Origin: PNAI01 sp964575715
Lineage (GTDB): Bacteria; Pseudomonadota; Alphaproteobacteria; Rhizobiales; Xanthobacteraceae
NCBI GenBank assembly: GCA_964575715.1
Contig: CAZNSG010000354.1
Span: forward strand, 1-13,569
Length of the DNA: 13,569 nucleotides
Direction: 5' to 3'
The number at the start of each line of letters is the position of its first letter. Position 1 is the stretch's first letter. The translations under genes were made by a program, and so were the position numbers. This document shows positions 5,474-12,237 of the stretch, piece after piece. The notes below the pieces were generated by a model, which made no database searches, had not been told where the DNA came from, and worked only from the letters and a program-made list of their open reading frames with translations.

Positions 5474-6868
5474 GATCTCCCAAGTGGTGCCGTCCTTGGA
5501 ATCTTTCAGCACGACGCCCATGGCGGCGAGCTCGTCGCGGATGCGGTCGGCCTCTTTGAAATTTTTTTCCTTGCGCGCCGCATTGCGAGCAGCGACAAGT
5601 TTATCTACGTGCTCATTGTCCATAACCTCTCCCGCATTTGATGCCAGGGAGGGAAGCACCATTTCAATCTTGCCAACAACATTACGACGAAGATTCTTCC
5701 TATTACCCGAAAAGCCAAGAAGCTGGAGGGCTGATACAGATTTTGACAGATCATTTGATCGTCGGAGTTTATGCAGTTCAGAAATTGTCAGAGGCGAATT
5801 TAGATCATCGCTTAGCGTAGCGACCATGGAAGAAGGAATTTCGGCACTTGGTTGAATTTGATCCAAACCATCGTACCAGTCCCATAAAATCTTGTGCGAT
5901 TCATCAAGCCCCGCGAGTGTCCAATCAATTGGTTGCCGATAGTGACTTCGTAGCATATTGAAACGCAGCGCCTCGCCAGGCCAATCTTTCAGCAGATCGC
6001 TAATCGTCACAAAATTCCCCGCGCTCTTCGCCATCTTCGCGCCTTCGACCTGCAGGAAGCCGTTGTGCATCCAAAAATTCGCCATCAAAGGTGTGTGAAA
6101 CGCGCAGCGCGATTGCGCGATCTCGTTTTCGTGGTGCGGGAACACCAGATCGATGCCGCCGCCGTGGATGTCAAAAGTTTCCCCCAAATGCTTCCACGAC
6201 ATGGCCGAGCATTCGATGTGCCAGCCGGGACGGCCGGGCGTCTCGATGGCGGCGGGCGAAGGCCACGCCGGCTCGCCGGGCGAGGAGGGCTTCCACAGCA
6301 CAAAGTCCATGGGGTTGCGCTTATAGGGCGCAACCTCGACGCGGGCGCCGGCGATCATCTCATCAAGCGGGCGCTTGGATAATTTCCCGTAATCCGGCAT
6401 CGAGGGCACGGAGAACAGCACGTGCTCCTCGGCGGCATAGGCGTTGCCCGAGGCCAGCAGCCGCTCGATCAACGTCTTCATCTCTTCGATATGCTCGGTC
6501 GCGCGCGGCTCCACCGTCGGCGGCAGGCAGCCGAGCGCGGCCACGTCTTCGTGGAACTGCCTGTCGGTTTTCTCGGTGACCTGGCGGATCGCTTGGTTGA
6601 GCGGCAGGCCGGGATATTCTTCCGCCGCGCGCGCGTTGATTTTATCGTCCACGTCGGTGATGTTGCGCACGTAGCTGACGTGCTCCGCGCCATAGCGATG
6701 GCGCAGCAGGCGAAAGAGCACGTCGAACACTATCACCGGGCGCGCATTGCCGATGTGGGCGAAGTCGTAGACCGTCGGCCCGCACACATACATGCGCACG
6801 CGGGCGGGATCGAGCGGGGCAAAAACCCGCTTTTCGCGCGCGAGCGTATCGTAGAGCTTCAAATCCAT
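5465..6868 (-). CDS. cysS: Cysteinyl-tRNA synthetase
   Basis: This class I aminoacyl-tRNA synthetase charges tRNA-Cys. From the ATG at 6868 it has 467 residues. It shows the zinc ligands Cys29 (VCGPTVYD), Cys220 (HIECSAM), and the His/Glu of HHENE (245-249). The HIGH-type motif is HIGN (38-41) and the KMSKS-type loop is KMAKS (278-282). The end DRIRDELAAMGVVLKDSKDGTTWEIAR is typical. ATG at 6868 is chosen over a GTG at 6874 because AAGG lies 5 nt upstream of the ATG and overlaps the GTG. It is the first gene of a coupled leftward string; its TGA overlaps the next ATG. The part encoding the DALR_2 helical domain (about 5620-5960) is clearly poorer in GC than the rest of the gene. Confidence 0.95.
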   Translation of the reverse strand: MDLKLYDTLAREKRVFAPLDPARVRMYVCGPTVYDFAHIGNARPVIVFDVLFRLLRHRYGAEHVSYVRNITDVDDKINARAAEEYPGLPLNQAIRQVTEKTDRQFHEDVAALGCLPPTVEPRATEHIEEMKTLIERLLASGNAYAAEEHVLFSVPSMPDYGKLSKRPLDEMIAGARVEVAPYKRNPMDFVLWKPSSPGEPAWPSPAAIETPGRPGWHIECSAMSWKHLGETFDIHGGGIDLVFPHHENEIAQSRCAFHTPLMANFWMHNGFLQVEGAKMAKSAGNFVTISDLLKDWPGEALRFNMLRSHYRQPIDWTLAGLDESHKILWDWYDGLDQIQPSAEIPSSMVATLSDDLNSPLTISELHKLRRSNDLSKSVSALQLLGFSGNRKNLRRNVVGKIEMVLPSLASNAGEVMDNEHVDKLVAARNAARKEKNFKEADRIRDELAAMGVVLKDSKDGTTWEIAR

Positions 6869-7160
6869 GGACACCTTGGGCCTACTGGCCGGGCGTCCAT
6901 TGGTCTCGATGAGGAGAAAAGACGGCCGCAGCCAGCGTGGTCGCTAGCGAATAATCTTCCGGCAAATGCCGCAGATATGGTTACAGCCGTGCATCGGGGC
7001 GGACAATGCGGCAATAGCCAACATACCGTCAAGGCCCAGCCGGCCGTCAGCGCGAATTGCTCTTGCGTTTTTTGGCTCTTGCTTTTTTTGGCGCAGGTGC
7101 AACCGGGGTTAACGAACTGTAAAGAGTTTCCTTCACATTGTTCACGGTTGGACCGATTTA

Positions 7161-7209
7161 GAGCATGATCCCGAAAAGTGGGAACCGGTTTTCGGAAAAG
7201 ATCATGCTC
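7161..7209. repeat. GAGCATGATC...GATCATGCTC palindromic repeat
   Basis: Outer arms are GAGCATGAT (7161-7169) and ATCATGCTC (7201-7209); inner arms are CCGAAAA (7171-7177) and TTTTCGG (7189-7195). I recognise this as a widespread intergenic repeat of Rhizobiales genomes. Confidence 0.88.
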
Positions 7210-7219
7210 AATCAAAAAG

Positions 7220-7262
7220 CTAGAGCCCGGCTCTGATTCCATCCAGACCGATAAGGCTCTAG
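7220..7262. repeat. 8-bp inverted repeat upstream of the secreted-protein gene
   Basis: CTAGAGCC (7220-7227) pairs with GGCTCTAG (7255-7262) across a 27-nt loop. It ends about 10 nt before the Shine-Dalgarno of the gene at 7286, so it would lie in the leader or over the promoter. Confidence 0.5.
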
Positions 7263-7285
7263 CGCCCTAAAAGGGGAGTGATCTC

Positions 7286-7594
7286 ATGCGGTCCCTGCTT
7301 GTCACGTTCGTATTCATCGGCCTGCTGGCTGGCGCGGCCTCCGCACAGGCGGAGAAGCGCATTTTCATCATCGCCAGCAATGCCGACGGCTACGGTGCGG
7401 ACCGTTGCCTGGCATCGGGCGCCAAGTGCGGCGCGGCGATGGCGGCCGCCTACTGCAAGTCGCGCGAATTCAAGCGCGTGGTCTCCACTCGCAAGGTCGA
7501 GCGGCAGGAAATCACCGGCGCGGTTCCGCTGAGCGGAGCCGCCTGCCGCCGCGGCAAGTGCGAGGACTTTGTCGCGATCGAGTGCGCGCGCTAA
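7286..7594 (+). CDS. Small Cys-rich secreted protein, family not recognised
   Basis: The product has 102 residues. A signal peptide is clear: MR, hydrophobic SLLVTFVFIGLLAGAASA, and probable cleavage after ASA or AQA. The mature part begins EKRIFIIASNADGYGADRCL and holds six cysteines (DRC, AKC, AYC, AAC, GKC, IEC), compatible with three disulfides in the periplasm. GGGGAG ends 6 nt before the ATG and fixes the start. I know of no function; similar short exported proteins occur in Bradyrhizobium-like genomes, from memory. It converges on the binding-protein gene at 7644 with a stem-loop between them. No catalytic motif is visible. Confidence 0.8.
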   Translation: MRSLLVTFVFIGLLAGAASAQAEKRIFIIASNADGYGADRCLASGAKCGAAMAAAYCKSREFKRVVSTRKVERQEITGAVPLSGAACRRGKCEDFVAIECAR

Positions 7595-7609
7595 AATCTT
7601 GCGCGCACT
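7581..7609. terminator. Stem-loop between convergent genes
   Basis: AGTGCGCGC (7581-7589) pairs perfectly with GCGCGCACT (7601-7609). The TAA stop of the upstream gene lies in the 11-nt loop. No T-tract follows on either strand, so it could be an atypical bidirectional terminator or an mRNA 3' end stabiliser. Confidence 0.4.
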
Positions 7610-7643
7610 GCAAGGCGCCGTGAAAGCAAGGCGTAGGAGACCG

Positions 7644-8456
7644 TTACCGTGCTACCGGATCAAACCCCTTCGCCTTCAGCACTGAAGAATTCTCGGGCGA
7701 CACCAAAAACTTGATAAAGGCGCGCGCGGCGGCCGGGTCGCTGGCATCCACGGCAACGCCGCCGACAAAGACCGACCATCTCTGAACCTCTGGCGGCAAC
7801 AGGCCGAGCAGCTCCACGCCCGGCAAGCCTATGCCATCGCTCACGACCGATATCCCGTACTCGACATCGCCAGCGGCAACAGCGCGCGGATTTTGCCCGC
7901 CGCCACCAAGAAGTTTCGTCTTCGGTCTAATCTTCTCGGCTATGCCGAGCCGTTCTATCAAACCTGCTATGTAAATGCCGGTGCCGCTCTCCTTCGTATA
8001 GCTGACCGACTTGGCCGCGAGCAGCATTCGCTTGAAAGCGTCAACGGTGCCGATATCAGGCTTGGGCGCACCGGGGCGTATCCAAACACCAACGCCGACG
8101 CGAGCGATAGCGACGCGTGAGTCCGCAGCGACCTTGCCGCGGCTTATAAGGTTGTCGATTTCTGGGGTGCCGATCTCTGAGGTGCCGGTGATCGCCACAT
8201 CGAACCTGTCGCCGGCGTCGATCCGGCGCATCATCGGCCTGCTGACCTCGAAGGATATTGCGAGTTTGTGACCCGATGCGCGCTCGAATTTCGGCCCGAG
8301 TTCTTCGAGGACGCTGATCATTCCAGGCAGGCAAAATACTTTGATTTCTGCTGCTCGTGCATCGGGCGGTGCCGCCTGCAGTCCGGTGAAAACGATCCCC
8401 AGCATCGCGATGACCGGCGCACGATATTTGGCTAATAACATTTGGCCCCACACCAT
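7644..8456 (-). CDS. Orphan ModA-like periplasmic substrate-binding protein
   Basis: The product has up to 270 residues and an N-terminal signal peptide (hydrophobic VIAMLGIVFTGLQAA, cleavage near ARA-AEIKV). The mature part starts IKVFCLPGMISVLEELGPKFERASGHKLAISF, includes FDVAITG, and ends with PAAARAFIKFLVSPENSSVLKAKGFDPV. This is the pattern of molybdate-type (PBP2_ModA) binding proteins, which capture an oxyanion or small solute for an ABC importer. No ModB/ModC partner lies beside it, so ligand and partner are unknown. The start could be the ATG at 8456 or at 8441; neither has a strong Shine-Dalgarno, and the signal peptide is complete from either. Confidence 0.85.
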   Translation of the reverse strand: MVWGQMLLAKYRAPVIAMLGIVFTGLQAAPPDARAAEIKVFCLPGMISVLEELGPKFERASGHKLAISFEVSRPMMRRIDAGDRFDVAITGTSEIGTPEIDNLISRGKVAADSRVAIARVGVGVWIRPGAPKPDIGTVDAFKRMLLAAKSVSYTKESGTGIYIAGLIERLGIAEKIRPKTKLLGGGGQNPRAVAAGDVEYGISVVSDGIGLPGVELLGLLPPEVQRWSVFVGGVAVDASDPAAARAFIKFLVSPENSSVLKAKGFDPVAR

Positions 8457-8652
8457 CTTGAGAACTCGGGTGAACCCGCTTTTGAGCAGAGATTCCGGGG
8501 CGCGCCATTGTCGCGACCGTTGCTAATTGCTTTATACGCCCCTGCTAGCCATGTGAGAACCAGGGAAACGGCTCAATAGAGCCATTCGTTATATGTCGCG
8601 CATATTTTATAAATTGACGACCTGTGACCTGCGATACCCGATGGACAGCAAT

Positions 8653-8657
8653 GGAGG
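8653..8657 (+). promoter_or_regulatory. Shine-Dalgarno supporting a GTG start
   Basis: GGAGG lies 6 nt upstream of the GTG at 8664 and supports this non-ATG start. Confidence 0.75.
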
Positions 8658-8663
8658 TTCCCG

Positions 8664-9299
8664 GTGAAGCTCTACACCTTTTTTCGCGCATCCTCGCCCT
8701 ATCGGGTGCGGATCGCGCTCAATCTCAAGGGGCTGTCCTACGAGTCCGTGCCGATCCATTTGTCCAAGGACGGCGGACGCAACCGGACGCCGGAATATCG
8801 CGCGGTCAATGCGCAAATGAAGGTACCGGCGCTGGCGCTCGATGACGGCAATGTGCTGGTGCAGTCGCTCGCCATCATCGAGTATCTTGACGAAACCCAT
8901 CCCGCCCCGCCGCTGCTGCCGAAGGACCCGCTCGCGCGCGCCAAGATACGCGCGGCGGCCCAGCTCATCGCGTGCGACATTCATCCGCTCAACAATGTGG
9001 CGCCGCTGCGCTACCTCAAGAACGTGCTCAAGCACGAGCAGACGGAGATCGACGCCTGGTACCACCATTGGATTCTCGATGGCTTTGAGGCGCTGGAGAC
9101 GATGATCCGCCCTGGCCCGTATTGTTTCGGCAGCGCGGTCACGCTCGCCGACATCTGCCTGGTGCCGCAGGTGTACAACGCGCGGCGCCTGAAAGTTCCG
9201 CTCGATCGATTTCCTAGAATCGTCGCGGTCGATGCCGCTTGCCTCAAGCTTGCCGCCTTCGAGCGGGCGCGTCCGGATAATCAACCCGACGCCGAGTGA
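8664..9299 (+). CDS. maiA: Zeta-class glutathione S-transferase, probable maleylacetoacetate isomerase
   Basis: The protein has 211 residues and starts at GTG. The N-terminal thioredoxin-like domain has the zeta-class signature SSPYRVRIAL (10-19), cis-proline loop KVPAL (53-57) and QSLAIIEYLDE (67-77), which bind glutathione. The C-terminal helical domain includes FGSAVTLADICLVPQVYNARR. The family isomerises maleylacetoacetate to fumarylacetoacetate in tyrosine/phenylalanine or gentisate breakdown, in the cytosol. Length fits. No homogentisate dioxygenase or fumarylacetoacetase is adjacent, so another glutathione-dependent isomerase role is possible. A permease gene follows 24 nt downstream on the same strand, probably co-transcribed. 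Confidence 0.88.
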   Translation: MKLYTFFRASSPYRVRIALNLKGLSYESVPIHLSKDGGRNRTPEYRAVNAQMKVPALALDDGNVLVQSLAIIEYLDETHPAPPLLPKDPLARAKIRAAAQLIACDIHPLNNVAPLRYLKNVLKHEQTEIDAWYHHWILDGFEALETMIRPGPYCFGSAVTLADICLVPQVYNARRLKVPLDRFPRIVAVDAACLKLAAFERARPDNQPDAE

Positions 9300-9323
9300 C
9301 GGCAGGTTGCGGGACTGCTAGAG

Positions 9324-10241
9324 ATGCGCACCGCCGCACTCGAACTGCAAGAAACTATCGTGGCTCCTCCTCCTCATCTCGGCCGGGTCGTACTTTGGAT
9401 GACCGGTGCGCTGCTGTCGTTCTCGGCGTCGGCGGTCGCGATCCGGAGCCTTGCGCCGACGTTGAGCATTTTTGAGATCCTGGCGATCCGCACCGGCTTT
9501 GGTATTGCGGTGATGCTCGCCATCGCGATCTCGCGGCCGGCGATGTGGCGCGAACTTGAGTCGCGGCGCTTCGGACTGCATGTGGCGCGCAACACGATAC
9601 ACTTCGTCGGGCAATATACCTGGGCGCTGGCGGTGACGCTGTTGCCGTTCGCGACCGTATTCGCGCTCGAATTCACCATGCCGATGTGGGTGGCGCTGCT
9701 GGCTGTGCCGCTGCTGGGCGAGCGGATGACGACAAGCCGCGTCGGCAGCATCGTGCTCGGATTCCTCGGCGTGCTGGTGATCATGCGGCCAGGACTTGCC
9801 AGCTTCCAGCCGGCCGCACTGCTGGTGCTGGTCGCCGCACTCGCGTTCGCGCTCTCGCTGATTGCGACCAAAAAACTCACGCATGACGTGAGCACGTTTG
9901 CGATCATGTTCTGGATGAACGCCATGCAATTTCCGATCGCGCTTACGGGCAGCGATCCGCTGTTCCTGCTGCGGCTCGATTCCAACACATTGATTCCGGC
10001 GCTGCTCTTCGGTGTCGTCGGATTGACGTCGCATTATTGCCTCACCAACGCCTTCCGCGCAGGCGACGCCTCTCTGGTGGTGCCGCTCGACTTCATGCGC
10101 ATCCCTTTGATCGCGCTGGTGGGGTGGCTGTTTTACAACGAGGCGCTCGATGTGTTCGTGTTCCTCGGCGCCGGATTGATCGTCTGCGGCGTGCTGTGGA
10201 ATCTGCGTGCCGAATCGCAAAGGCCGCGGCCGGCCGTTTGA
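9324..10241 (+). CDS. EamA/DMT-family inner-membrane transporter
   Basis: This 305-residue protein consists of two EamA repeats with about ten hydrophobic helices. The first repeat begins near VVLWMTGALLSFSASAVAIRSL and ends near LGVLVIM; the second spans roughly ALLVLVAALAFALSLIATKKL to AGLIVCGVLWNL. The motif RIPLIALVGWLFYNEALDVFVFLGAGLI near the C-terminus is typical of drug/metabolite transporters. These carry amino acids, nucleosides or other metabolites; the substrate is not readable from sequence. The start 24 nt after maiA is preceded only by a weak AGAG. A 6-bp GC-rich hairpin (10249-10263) follows the stop. Confidence 0.9.
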   Translation: MRTAALELQETIVAPPPHLGRVVLWMTGALLSFSASAVAIRSLAPTLSIFEILAIRTGFGIAVMLAIAISRPAMWRELESRRFGLHVARNTIHFVGQYTWALAVTLLPFATVFALEFTMPMWVALLAVPLLGERMTTSRVGSIVLGFLGVLVIMRPGLASFQPAALLVLVAALAFALSLIATKKLTHDVSTFAIMFWMNAMQFPIALTGSDPLFLLRLDSNTLIPALLFGVVGLTSHYCLTNAFRAGDASLVVPLDFMRIPLIALVGWLFYNEALDVFVFLGAGLIVCGVLWNLRAESQRPRPAV

Positions 10242-10248
10242 CCGGGAA

Positions 10249-10263
10249 GGCCGCAAAGCGGCC
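10249..10263 (+). terminator. Short GC hairpin after the permease gene
   Basis: GGCCGC-AAA-GCGGCC begins 7 nt after the stop codon. No T-run follows, so terminator function is only possible. Confidence 0.35.
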
Positions 10264-10266
10264 GTC

Positions 10267-10400
10267 ATACCAAATCCGGCAGATCAGTTCTCCGCTCATT
10301 CCCGCGCAAGCGGGAATCCAGAGCCACATGTGCTTTAAGCCCCTGGGTCCCCGCTTTCGCGGGGACGAGCGGAACGGAACTGTTCAATCGGATTTGGTAT
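10267..10400. mobile_element. MITE-like element with ATACCAAATCCG ends
   Basis: A 12-bp perfect terminal inverted repeat, ATACCAAATCCG (10267-10278) and CGGATTTGGTAT (10389-10400), encloses two hairpins: TTCCCGC-GCAA-GCGGGAA (10299-10316) and CCCCGC-TTTC-GCGGGG (10349-10364). The interior has no coding potential and no obvious target duplication. Confidence 0.7.
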
Positions 10401-10403
10401 CGT

Positions 10404-10455
10404 ATCCACTCGCACTGTTGCCGCATTTGGGCGTAAAATGCCGTTGCGAGTGGAT
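10404..10455. repeat. Nested inverted repeat before the DUF2865 gene
   Basis: ATCCACTCGCA (10404-10414) pairs perfectly with TGCGAGTGGAT (10445-10455) across 30 nt. Inside, GCATTT (10423-10428) pairs with AAATGC (10436-10441). It starts 3 nt after the ATACCAAATCCG element and lies 43-94 nt before the chosen start, in the probable leader or promoter. Confidence 0.55.
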
Positions 10456-10497
10456 GTTGACCCTTTCGTGCTTGCGGCAGGGTTCCAATCTCTTTGC

Positions 10498-11670
10498 ATG
10501 GATCATATGACCGCAAATCTGTGCCGCAGAATCCAAGCTTCTAGTCTTGCAAGCGCGTTTGTTGCGCTGGCGGTCATATCGGTATTCGCGCAGGCGCCGT
10601 CGCCTGCACCGGCGGCGCCGGGGCAAAATCCGGTCTGCGCACGGCTCGAAGGTCAACTCGCGGCATTCGATCGCGGCTCCGCCGATACCGGCCGCCTCGA
10701 ACAGCTCAAGCGGCTCGAGGACGCGGCCAACAAGCAGCAGTTCGATCTCGATCGCTTGAACGTGCAGTCGCACAAGGCGGGCTGCGAAGGCTCTGGCTTC
10801 TTCCTGTTCGGCGGACAGCCGCCGCAATGCGGGCCGCTCAATGCGCAGATCCAGCAGATGCGCAGCAACCTCGATCGCACGCAGGCCGATCTGGAACGAT
10901 TGCGGCGGATGGGCGGCGAGCGCGAGGGGCAGCGCCGTGTGCTTCTGGTTGCGCTCGCGCAAAACGACTGCGGGGCGCAATATCGCGCCGCCGCGGCGGC
11001 GGCGCAGCCGCGCGGCTTTCTGGAAACACTGTTCGGCAGTATTCCGATTTTCAGAAACAATCCGATCAGCAGCCCCCCCGGCGGCATCGGCTCGGTCTTC
11101 GGCCTGCCCGATTCGACGCAATCGGCGACTTACCGGACGCTGTGCGTGCGCACCTGCGACGGCTATTATTTTCCAATCTCGTTTGCGACCCTGCAAAGCC
11201 GGTTCCTGGAGGACGAACGCGCGTGCCAGCGCATGTGCCCGGCCGCTGAAGTCTTGCTCTACGCCCACCGCAACCCGGGCGAGGAAGTCAATCAAGCGGT
11301 TTCGATGCAGGGCCGGCCCTATACCGAGCTGCCCAGCGCCTTCCGTTACCGGCAGGAGTACAGTGCCGCCTGCGGCTGCCGGCGGCCGGGCGAGAGCTGG
11401 GCGCAGGCGCTGAAAAATCTCGAAAACCGTTCGACGCTGGAGTCCGGCGACATCCTGGTTGACGATCAGCGCGCCAAGCTTTTGTCACAGCCGAAGGTCG
11501 ATGCGCAGGGCCGCCCGATCAAGCTCGATCCGCGCACCGCCAAGCCCGATCCGAAAACCCCGGCGGCCGCGCTCGACTCTGCTACCTCGGCGCGCAAGGA
11601 AGGCGCGGCGGAACCCGACCGCAATCGCACGGTGCGCTCGGTGGGGCCGCCGTTTCTGCCGGCGCGGTGA
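10498..11670 (+). CDS. Secreted DUF2865 protein
   Basis: The frame opens at 10438, but the signal peptide (basic NLCRRIQ, hydrophobic ASSLASAFVALAVISVFAQA, then a Pro/Ala linker) points to the ATG at 10498 or 10507. I use 10498 (390 residues); neither has a good Shine-Dalgarno. The middle has heptad-like charged/Leu segments (LEQLKRLEDAANKQQFDLDRL; SNLDRTQADLERLRRM), likely coiled coil. A Cys-rich core follows: LCVRTCDGYYFPISF, DERACQRMCPAAEVLLYAH and AACGCRRPGESW. This core is the DUF2865 signature. The tail is basic and Pro-rich. The role is unknown; a periplasmic or cell-surface location is inferred from the signal peptide and paired cysteines. Confidence 0.85.
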   Translation: MDHMTANLCRRIQASSLASAFVALAVISVFAQAPSPAPAAPGQNPVCARLEGQLAAFDRGSADTGRLEQLKRLEDAANKQQFDLDRLNVQSHKAGCEGSGFFLFGGQPPQCGPLNAQIQQMRSNLDRTQADLERLRRMGGEREGQRRVLLVALAQNDCGAQYRAAAAAAQPRGFLETLFGSIPIFRNNPISSPPGGIGSVFGLPDSTQSATYRTLCVRTCDGYYFPISFATLQSRFLEDERACQRMCPAAEVLLYAHRNPGEEVNQAVSMQGRPYTELPSAFRYRQEYSAACGCRRPGESWAQALKNLENRSTLESGDILVDDQRAKLLSQPKVDAQGRPIKLDPRTAKPDPKTPAAALDSATSARKEGAAEPDRNRTVRSVGPPFLPAR

Positions 11671-11761
11671 AGGTTTTCTGCTAAGCGCGATGCGGTTCAC
11701 TGCCAATTGGGATGAAACTGGTCGCCGATTCCAACATCGAGCGGATTTGACAAACGACGAT

Positions 11762-11806
11762 CTCATCCTTCGAGACGCCCGCCTTCAGCGGGCTCCTCAG
11801 GATGAG
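11762..11806 (+). repeat. CATCCTTCGAGAC repeat, copy 1 upstream of the GIY-YIG gene
   Basis: CTCATCCTTCGAG and CTCAGGATGAG form the ends, with an inner hairpin CCCGC-CTTCA-GCGGG. It is in the same orientation as the copy at 12165-12213. Confidence 0.88.
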
Positions 11807-11825
11807 GATCGACGACTATTCTTAT

Positions 11826-11870
11826 CCTCATCCTGAGGAGGCCCCGCAGGGGCCGTCTCGAAGGATGAGG
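11826..11870 (-). repeat. CATCCTTCGAGAC repeat, copy 2 upstream of the GIY-YIG gene (inverted)
   Basis: CCTCATCCTGAGGAG to CTCGAAGGATGAGG, with an inner hairpin GGCCCC-GCA-GGGGCC. It is inverted relative to copy 1, with about 19 nt between them. The last bases (GAGG, 11867-11870) lie 7 nt before the GIY-YIG ATG and can act as its Shine-Dalgarno. Confidence 0.88.
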
Positions 11871-11877
11871 GTGGCCA

Positions 11878-12210
11878 ATGTCAAACGGCGCTTATCTTTA
11901 CATCGTCCGATGCGCTGACGGGAGCTATTACACCGGGACGGCGCGTGGCGGACTTGATCGGCGAATTGACGAACACAATAGAGGATCCTTCGAGGGCTAT
12001 ACCGCTACTCGTCGACCAGTAACGCTCGTATTTTCGCAGTGGTTCGATCGGATCACCGACGCGGTTGCCGCTGAACGACAATTGAAGGGCTGGTCACGCG
12101 CTAAAAAAGAAGCGTTGATCCGGGGCGATTTCGCTAAACTTCATGCGCTATCACGGCGACATCGCCCTCATCCTTCGAGACGCCCGCCTACAGCGGGCTC
12201 CTCAGGATGA
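11878..12210 (+). CDS. Small GIY-YIG nuclease-family protein
   Basis: This 110-residue protein is a stand-alone GIY-YIG domain of the YhbQ/UPF0213-like group. YLYIVRCADGSYYTG (6-20) carries the two motif strands. RRIDEHNRG (28-36) supplies the conserved Arg/His. AAERQLKGWSRAKKEALI (64-81) has the metal-binding Glu66 and the basic helix. Family members cleave or are predicted to cleave DNA; the cellular role of this group is poorly known. The ATG is 7 nt after GAGG, which belongs to the preceding repeat. The last ~14 residues and the TGA stop fall within the repeat at 12165-12213, so the frame is bounded by repeat DNA on both sides. It converges on nadE, stop to stop 27 nt apart. Confidence 0.87.
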   Translation: MSNGAYLYIVRCADGSYYTGTARGGLDRRIDEHNRGSFEGYTATRRPVTLVFSQWFDRITDAVAAERQLKGWSRAKKEALIRGDFAKLHALSRRHRPHPSRRPPTAGSSG

Positions 12211-12213
12211 GGG
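12165..12213 (+). repeat. CATCCTTCGAGAC repeat, copy 3 overlapping the GIY-YIG 3' end
   Basis: CCCTCATCC (12165-12173) and GGATGAGGG (12205-12213) form perfect 9-bp ends, with inner CCCGC-CTACA-GCGGG. It encodes the C-terminus and stop of the GIY-YIG gene. As a strong stem between convergent genes it could also terminate transcription from both sides, although no T-tract is present. Confidence 0.88.
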
Positions 12214-12237
12214 CTAACACGCTTCTTCGCACGCTAT

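Larger units (their letters stand above)
6869..7285. other. Intergenic region between cysS and the secreted-protein gene
   Basis: The region of about 417 bp has no supported gene. It must hold the divergent promoters for cysS (minus) and the gene at 7286 (plus), but I cannot place convincing -35/-10 boxes. Two T-rich runs sit in a near-repeat (TTGCGTTTTTTGGC at 7062-7075, TTGCTTTTTTTGGC at 7079-7092). The right part is two palindromes (7161-7209, 7220-7262). A minus-strand ORF across the palindromes looks accidental. Confidence 0.6.

Noticed and set aside
6859..7242. 127-codon minus-strand ORF upstream of cysS
   Set aside because: It starts inside the GAGCATGATC palindrome region and crosses the intergenic gap with no domain. 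Residues such as KPVPTFRDHAL are just the translated repeat.
8461..8505. A fourth twin-hairpin copy (AACTCGGGTGAACCCGC followed by ATTCCGGGGCGCGCCA)
   Set aside because: Only a degenerate half hairpin and a fragment of the ATTCCGGG repeat are present; pairing is broken, so it is at most a decayed remnant.
8664..9299. Tyrosine-degradation operon around the maleylacetoacetate isomerase
   Set aside because: No other gene of the pathway is in the window; the neighbour is a permease of unknown substrate.
9318..10268. 316-codon minus-strand frame opposite the EamA permease
   Set aside because: Composition is dominated by Arg, His, Gln and Glu, as expected for the complement of a hydrophobic membrane protein.
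10384..11295. 303-codon minus-strand frame opposite the DUF2865 gene
   Set aside because: No motif, and the opposite strand has a signal peptide and a known conserved Cys core.
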